A stretch of 64,000 bases of DNA from Pseudolysinimonas sp051954455 (GTDB lineage: Bacteria; Actinomycetota; Actinomycetes; Actinomycetales; Microbacteriaceae), in contig NZ_JBQCHS010000018.1 of the NCBI RefSeq assembly GCF_051954455.1, positions 74,811-138,810 on the forward strand, read 5' to 3'. Shown here in pieces: positions 60,005 to 64,000 of this stretch. The position numbers and the translations under genes were made by a program. A model generated the notes under the pieces. That model saw only the letters and a list, made by a program, of their open reading frames with translations, made no database searches and had not been told where the DNA came from. Numbering within the stretch: position 1 is the stretch's first letter; the number at the start of each line of letters is the position of its first letter.

Positions 60005-61204
60005 ATGCTTCGTTGGCTCACCGCAGGAGAATCGCACGGCCCTGAACTGGTGGCCATTCTGGAGGGACTGCCGGCCGGCGTGCCCGTCTCCCTGGATGCC
60101 GTTCGCGCCGATCTCGCGCGCCGCAAGCTCGGGTACGGGCGCGGTGCGCGCATGAAGTTCGAGCAGGACGAGCTCGCAATCTCCGGCGGAGTCCGGCACG
60201 GCCTCACCATGGGCAGCCCGATCGCGCTGCGCATCGGCAACACCGAGTGGCCGAAGTGGGTCGACGTGATGAACCCCGAACCGGTCGACGCCGAAAAGCT
60301 CGCGACGGGCCGCGGGGCCGCGCTCACCAGGCCGCGTCCAGGACACGCCGATCTGGTCGGCATGCAGAAGTACGGGTTCGACGAGGCCCGCCCCGTCCTG
60401 GAACGCGCGAGCGCACGCGAGACCGCCGCCCGCGTCGCGCTCGGCGCCGTGGCGAAGTCGTTCCTCGCGGAGCTCGGCATCACGACGGTGAGCCACACGC
60501 TGGCGATCGGGCCGGTGCGCGTGCCGGAGGACGCGCCGCTGCCGAAGCCGTCCGATGTCGACGCGCTCGATGCGGATCCGCTGCGCTGCTTCGACGCAGC
60601 GACGTCCGCGCTCATGGTCGCCGAGGTGGATGCCGCGCACAAGGACGGCGACACGCTCGGCGGAGTCGTCGAGGTGCTGGTGTACGGGGTTCCGGCCGGA
60701 CTCGGCTCGCACGTGCACTGGGACCGCAGGATCGACGGGCGGCTGGCGCAGGCGCTGATGAGCATCCAGGCCATCAAGGGCGTCGAGGTCGGCGACGGAT
60801 TCGAGACCACGCGACGCCGCGGATCGGCCGCTCACGACGAGCTCGTGACCGATGGTTCGACCATCTCCCGCACGAGTGACAAGGCCGGGGGCACCGAAGG
60901 CGGCATGACCACGGGCTCGCTGCTGCGAGTCCGGGCCGGCATGAAGCCGATCGCGACGGTTCCGCACGCCCTGCGCACGATCGACATCGCGACGGGCGAC
61001 GCCGCTCCCGCGCACCACCAGCGCTCCGACGTGTGTGCGGTTCCTGCGGCCGGTGTCGTCGCCGAGGCGATGGTGGCTCTCGTGCTGGCGGACGCCGTGC
61101 TCGAGAAGTTCGGCGGCGACTCGCTGCCCGAGACGCGGCGCAACCTGCGCGCCTACCTCGACGCGATCCCTGCCGCCCTGCACACCGAGACCGTGCGCGC
61201 GTGA
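60005..61204 (+). CDS. aroC: Chorismate synthase
   Basis: 399 residues. FMN-dependent last step of the shikimate pathway. WLTAGESHGPELVAILEGLP at the N-terminus, GRGAALTRPRPGHADL, ERASARETAARVALGA, and RRRGSAAHDE in the FMN site. Overlaps aroK by 4 bp (GTGA). Confidence 0.97.
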   Translation: MLRWLTAGESHGPELVAILEGLPAGVPVSLDAVRADLARRKLGYGRGARMKFEQDELAISGGVRHGLTMGSPIALRIGNTEWPKWVDVMNPEPVDAEKLATGRGAALTRPRPGHADLVGMQKYGFDEARPVLERASARETAARVALGAVAKSFLAELGITTVSHTLAIGPVRVPEDAPLPKPSDVDALDADPLRCFDAATSALMVAEVDAAHKDGDTLGGVVEVLVYGVPAGLGSHVHWDRRIDGRLAQALMSIQAIKGVEVGDGFETTRRRGSAAHDELVTDGSTISRTSDKAGGTEGGMTTGSLLRVRAGMKPIATVPHALRTIDIATGDAAPAHHQRSDVCAVPAAGVVAEAMVALVLADAVLEKFGGDSLPETRRNLRAYLDAIPAALHTETVRA

Positions 61205-61701
61205 CCGTCGTTCTCATCGGGCCGCCCGCCGCAGGCAAGAGCAGGATCGGCAAGCGGCTCGCCCGGAGACTCGGCGTGCCGTTCATCGACACGGACGCGG
61301 CGATCGTGCGCGAACACGGCCCAATCGCTCAGATCTTCGCCGATCGGGGCGAACCGGCGTTCCGCGCACTGGAGCGCGACGCCGTCGTCCATGCGCTCGC
61401 GACAGGCGGCGTCGTCTCCGTCGGCGGGGGAGCGGTACTGGATGAACGCACGCAAGACGACCTCAAGCGCACGAGCGTCGTGTTACTGACGGTCAGCCCG
61501 GAAGCGGTCGCCGCCCGCATCGACGACGGCAAGCGACCGCTCGTGCAGGGGCTCGAGTCCTGGCAAGCGCTCGTGGCGAAGCGGATGCCGCTCTACGAGT
61601 CGCTCGCCGATTACCGGGCGGACACCTCGCGGCGCCCGATCTCCACGATCGTGGAGGAGATCGCCGCGTGGTGCGAACGAGCGGAACGGAAGGACGCATG
61701 A
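61201..61701 (+). CDS. aroK: Shikimate kinase
   Basis: 166 residues. Walker A LIGPPAAGKSRIGKRLARRL, shikimate-binding DTDAAI, RGEPAFRALERDAV and GGGAV, and the lid RIDDGKRPLVQG. GTG start overlaps the aroC stop; the stop overlaps the aroB ATG (ATGA). Confidence 0.95.
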   Translation: MTVVLIGPPAAGKSRIGKRLARRLGVPFIDTDAAIVREHGPIAQIFADRGEPAFRALERDAVVHALATGGVVSVGGGAVLDERTQDDLKRTSVVLLTVSPEAVAARIDDGKRPLVQGLESWQALVAKRMPLYESLADYRADTSRRPISTIVEEIAAWCERAERKDA

Positions 61702-62804
61702 TTCAGGACAGCGCAGCCGGCGAACCGGAATCGGAGACCACGCTGCTGGAGGTGTCCGGAGCGAACGCGTACGGCATCCGGGTGGGACGAGGCATCCGCT
61801 TCGGGGCGGGCGAACTGCTCGGCCCCGACGTGCGGCGCGTGCTGATCGTGCATCAGCCCACCCTGGCGGCGGCCGCGGCCGAGCTGCGCGAGAGCCTGAC
61901 CGACCGCTATGAGGTGCTGCTGGCGGAGATCCCCGACGCGGAGGCCGCCAAACGCGTCGAGGTCGCCGCGTTCTGCTGGCAGATCATGGGGCAGGCGGAC
62001 TTCACCCGCAGCGACGCCGTCATCGGCTTCGGGGGAGGCGCCGCCACGGATCTCGCCGGCTTCGTCGCCGCCACCTGGCTACGCGGCGTCAAGCTCGTGC
62101 AGATCCCGACCACCGTGCTCGGCATGGTGGATGCCGCCATCGGGGGCAAGACCGGGATCAACACGGCAGAGGGCAAGAACCTCGTCGGCGCGTTCTACGC
62201 ACCGGTCGGAGTGCTCTGCGACCTCGACACGCTCGAGGCGCTTCCCCGCAACGACGTGCTGGCTGGATACGCGGAGGTCGTGAAGGCCGGGTTCATCTGG
62301 GCGCCGGAGATCCTCGACAACGTCGAGCGTGACCTGGACGGCTCGACCGATCCGCACAGCCCCGTGTTCCGCCGCAACGTGGAGCTCGCCATCGACATGA
62401 AGGCGAAGGTCGTCAGCGAGGACTTCCGCGAGGCGGGACTGCGGGAGATCCTCAACTACGGACACACGCTCGGGCACGCCATCGAGCACACCGAGAGGTA
62501 CCAGTGGCGGCACGGGGCAGCTGTGTCCGTCGGCATGGTCTTCGCGGCGGAGCTCGCCAGGCTCAGCGGCCGACTGCACGACGACGTCGTCGACCGTCAC
62601 CGGAGCATCCTCACCTCCCTCACCCTGCCCATCACGTACCCGGCCGGCCGCTGGGAGACACTGCTGGCGACCATGCGGCGCGACAAGAAGACGCGCGGGA
62701 ACACGCTGCGGTTCATCGTGCTCGACGACATCGCCCGCCCGACCATCATGCAGGCGCCCGACCCCAGCCTGCTGTTCGCCGCCTATCAGGAGATCGGCTC
62801 GTGA
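61698..62804 (+). CDS. aroB: 3-dehydroquinate synthase
   Basis: 368 residues. NAD- and zinc-dependent cyclisation of DAHP. FGGGAATDLAGFVAATWLRG, IPTTVLGMVDAAIGGKTGIN, GYAEVVKAGFI and the zinc histidines in LNYGHTLGHAIEH. Coupled by 4-bp overlaps with aroK and aroQ. Confidence 0.96.
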   Translation: MIQDSAAGEPESETTLLEVSGANAYGIRVGRGIRFGAGELLGPDVRRVLIVHQPTLAAAAAELRESLTDRYEVLLAEIPDAEAAKRVEVAAFCWQIMGQADFTRSDAVIGFGGGAATDLAGFVAATWLRGVKLVQIPTTVLGMVDAAIGGKTGINTAEGKNLVGAFYAPVGVLCDLDTLEALPRNDVLAGYAEVVKAGFIWAPEILDNVERDLDGSTDPHSPVFRRNVELAIDMKAKVVSEDFREAGLREILNYGHTLGHAIEHTERYQWRHGAAVSVGMVFAAELARLSGRLHDDVVDRHRSILTSLTLPITYPAGRWETLLATMRRDKKTRGNTLRFIVLDDIARPTIMQAPDPSLLFAAYQEIGS

Positions 62805-63265
62805 CCGAGAACATCCCTCGACGGCTGCTGCTGGTGAACGGCCCGAACCTCAACCTGCTCGGGGTTCGACAGCCGGAGATCTACGGCAGCGAAAGCCTCG
62901 CCGACGTCGTCTCACTCGTGGAGCGCACTGCAGCCGAGCACGGATTCGAGGTGCGTGCCGTGCAGAGCAACCACGAGGGTGTGCTGATCGATGCGATACA
63001 TGCCGCCCGAGAGGACTGCGCCGGCATCGTGATCAACCCGGGCGGCCTGACGCATACGTCCGTCGTGCTACGGGATGCGCTGTCCAGCGTCGCGCTGCCG
63101 GTCGCCGAGGTGCACATCTCCGACGTCAACGCACGCGAGGAGTTCCGTCGCTTCTCGTATGTGCGCGACGTCTCGGCCGTGCACGTGATCGGAGAGGGCG
63201 TGCCCGGGTACGCCATCGCCGTCTCGAAGCTCGTCGAAGTGATCGCGGGTCGAGCCGACGGCTGA
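62801..63265 (+). CDS. aroQ: 3-dehydroquinate dehydratase, type II
   Basis: 154 residues. LVNGPNLNLLGVRQPEIYG carries the active-site tyrosine and loop; also QSNHEGVLIDAIHAA, INPGGLTHTSVVLRDAL and EVHISDVNAREEFRR. GTG start overlaps the aroB stop. Ends the shikimate operon. Confidence 0.95.
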   Translation: MTENIPRRLLLVNGPNLNLLGVRQPEIYGSESLADVVSLVERTAAEHGFEVRAVQSNHEGVLIDAIHAAREDCAGIVINPGGLTHTSVVLRDALSSVALPVAEVHISDVNAREEFRRFSYVRDVSAVHVIGEGVPGYAIAVSKLVEVIAGRADG

Positions 63266-63301
63266 CATCCGTTCCAAGCGAACTCCCGCCGTCGCACCCG
63301 A

Positions 63302-63307
63302 TAGAAT
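63302..63307 (+). promoter_or_regulatory. -10 element of efp
   Basis: TAGAAT, about 77 nt before ATG 63384. The leader contains the inverted repeat GGCGCC (63320-63325) / GGCGCC (63331-63336) and RBS-like GAAGGA. Confidence 0.55.
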
Positions 63308-63383
63308 CGGCTGATGGTCGGCGCCTTCTGGGCGCCTTGACCGTCCGGCTTCCTCTTTCCTACCCCTCGAAGGATCTTCACGC

Positions 63384-63950
63384 ATGGCATCCGACACCGC
63401 CGACATCCGCAATGGCGCCGTCCTCAACATCGACGGCCAGCTCTGGACCGTGATCGAGTTCCAGCACGTCAAGCCGGGCAAGGGCGGTGCGTTCGTCCGC
63501 ACCAAGCTGAAGAACGTCACCACGGGCAAGACCGTCGACCGCACCTACAACGCGGGCGCCAAGATCGAGATCACCAACGTCGACCGCCGCGACTACCAGT
63601 ACCTGTACCAGGACGGCGCCGACTTCGTGTTCATGGACACCTCCGACTACGACCAGATCACGGTCTCCGGCGACACCGTGGGTGACGCCACCAACTTCAT
63701 GCTGGAGAACCAGATGGTGAACATCGCCATCCACGACGGCACCCCCCTCTACATCGAACTGCCGCCGAGCGTCGTCCTCGAAATCACGTACACCGAGCCG
63801 GGCCTGCAGGGCGACCGCTCGTCTGCCGGCACCAAGCCCGCCACCCTGGAAACGGGTTACGAGATCCATGTTCCCCTCTTCATCGAAAATTACACCAAGT
63901 TCAAGGTGGACACCCTCGACGTCAGCTACCTGGGCCGGGTCAACGTGTAG
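63384..63950 (+). CDS. efp: Translation elongation factor P
   Basis: 188 residues. Relieves ribosome stalling at polyproline. Domain I tip loop HVKPGKGGAFVRTKL has Lys33 at the position modified in some bacteria. YMDTSDYDQITV-like core (FMDTSDYDQITVSGD) and a C-terminal OB domain (ETGYEIHVPLFIENYTKFKV). Its stop shares a base with the nusB GTG. Confidence 0.97.
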   Translation: MASDTADIRNGAVLNIDGQLWTVIEFQHVKPGKGGAFVRTKLKNVTTGKTVDRTYNAGAKIEITNVDRRDYQYLYQDGADFVFMDTSDYDQITVSGDTVGDATNFMLENQMVNIAIHDGTPLYIELPPSVVLEITYTEPGLQGDRSSAGTKPATLETGYEIHVPLFIENYTKFKVDTLDVSYLGRVNV

Positions 63951-64000
63951 TGAGCGCCCGCGGTAAAGCCCGCAACAGGGCGCTGGATGTTCTTTTCGAG
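63950..64000 (+). CDS. nusB: Transcription antitermination factor NusB, first 17 codons
   Basis: Reads VSARGKARNRALDVLFE from GTG 63950 to the window edge. The KARxRALDVLFE pattern is the NusB N-terminus, and efp-nusB is the conserved order. The rest lies outside the window. Confidence 0.82.
   Translation, partial: MSARGKARNRALDVLFE

Noticed and set aside
63320..63336. GGCGCC inverted repeat in the efp leader as a riboswitch
   Set aside because: Only a 6-bp self-palindromic stem with no further structure; not enough to call a regulatory RNA.

Overview
High-GC actinobacterial DNA, most likely from a member of the Microbacteriaceae. Nearly all codons end in G or C, GTG starts and 4-bp ATGA/GTGA gene overlaps are common, and many promoters have a TAnnnT -10 only 6-7 nt before the start codon (leaderless mRNAs). 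The housekeeping gene order (thrS-HIT, pdxST, yebC-ruvCAB-yajC-secDF-rel, DUF349, rarA-rpsD-alaS-ruvX-mltG-aroECKBQ-efp-nusB) also fits. No insertion sequence, prophage, CRISPR array or rRNA was seen.

1-29.4 kb is a compact hypoxia/dormancy island of the DosR (DevR/OsdR) type. A two-component pair (GAF-GAF histidine kinase 25454-27145, NarL-type regulator 27142-27765) closely resembles DosS/DosR. Around it are 16 near-identical 14-bp boxes (consensus GGGACCTTCGGCCC) heading every other transcription unit of the island. The controlled genes encode universal stress proteins, Hsp20, four BON-repeat proteins, three PNPOx-like flavoproteins, two flavodoxin-like proteins, two cation P-type ATPases, zinc and SDR dehydrogenases, a phosphoketolase-Pta-AckA module and an arginine deiminase operon (arcD-arcA-arcB). 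They would supply ATP by substrate-level phosphorylation, handle redox cofactors and protect macromolecules when respiration stops. The box centre lies exactly 42.5 nt from the start codon in 9 of 16 cases, those genes lack a Shine-Dalgarno sequence, and the box to -10 distance is 23 bp in 13 of 16.

29.4-30.4 kb holds a small membrane protein and four tRNA genes (Val-CAC, Gly-GCC, Cys-GCA, Val-GAC) at the island edge. 30.5-34.4 kb is a 2-methylcitrate operon (prpD-prpB-prpC plus a small monooxygenase-like gene) divergent from thrS. 36-39.3 kb has an HIT-family hydrolase, then pyridoxal kinase (pdxY) and PLP synthase (pdxST), transcribed divergently from a 23-bp gap in which the two -10 elements overlap. 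39.6-46.1 kb holds yebC, ruvCAB and the SecDF-YajC translocase genes. 46.2-64 kb starts with rel (ppGpp synthetase/hydrolase) and continues through DUF349, a membrane cyclophilin, rarA, rpsD, alaS, ruvX, mltG and the shikimate cluster to efp and the first codons of nusB.

Base composition changes abruptly inside rel near 46,870. The 47 codons before this point all end in G/C, while 11 of the 47 after it end in A/T, and the lower-GC style continues to the end. Gene order and reading frame are undisturbed, so this is either a homologous replacement tract or an assembly chimera of two related genomes. Anyone using the window as one genome should check this point.
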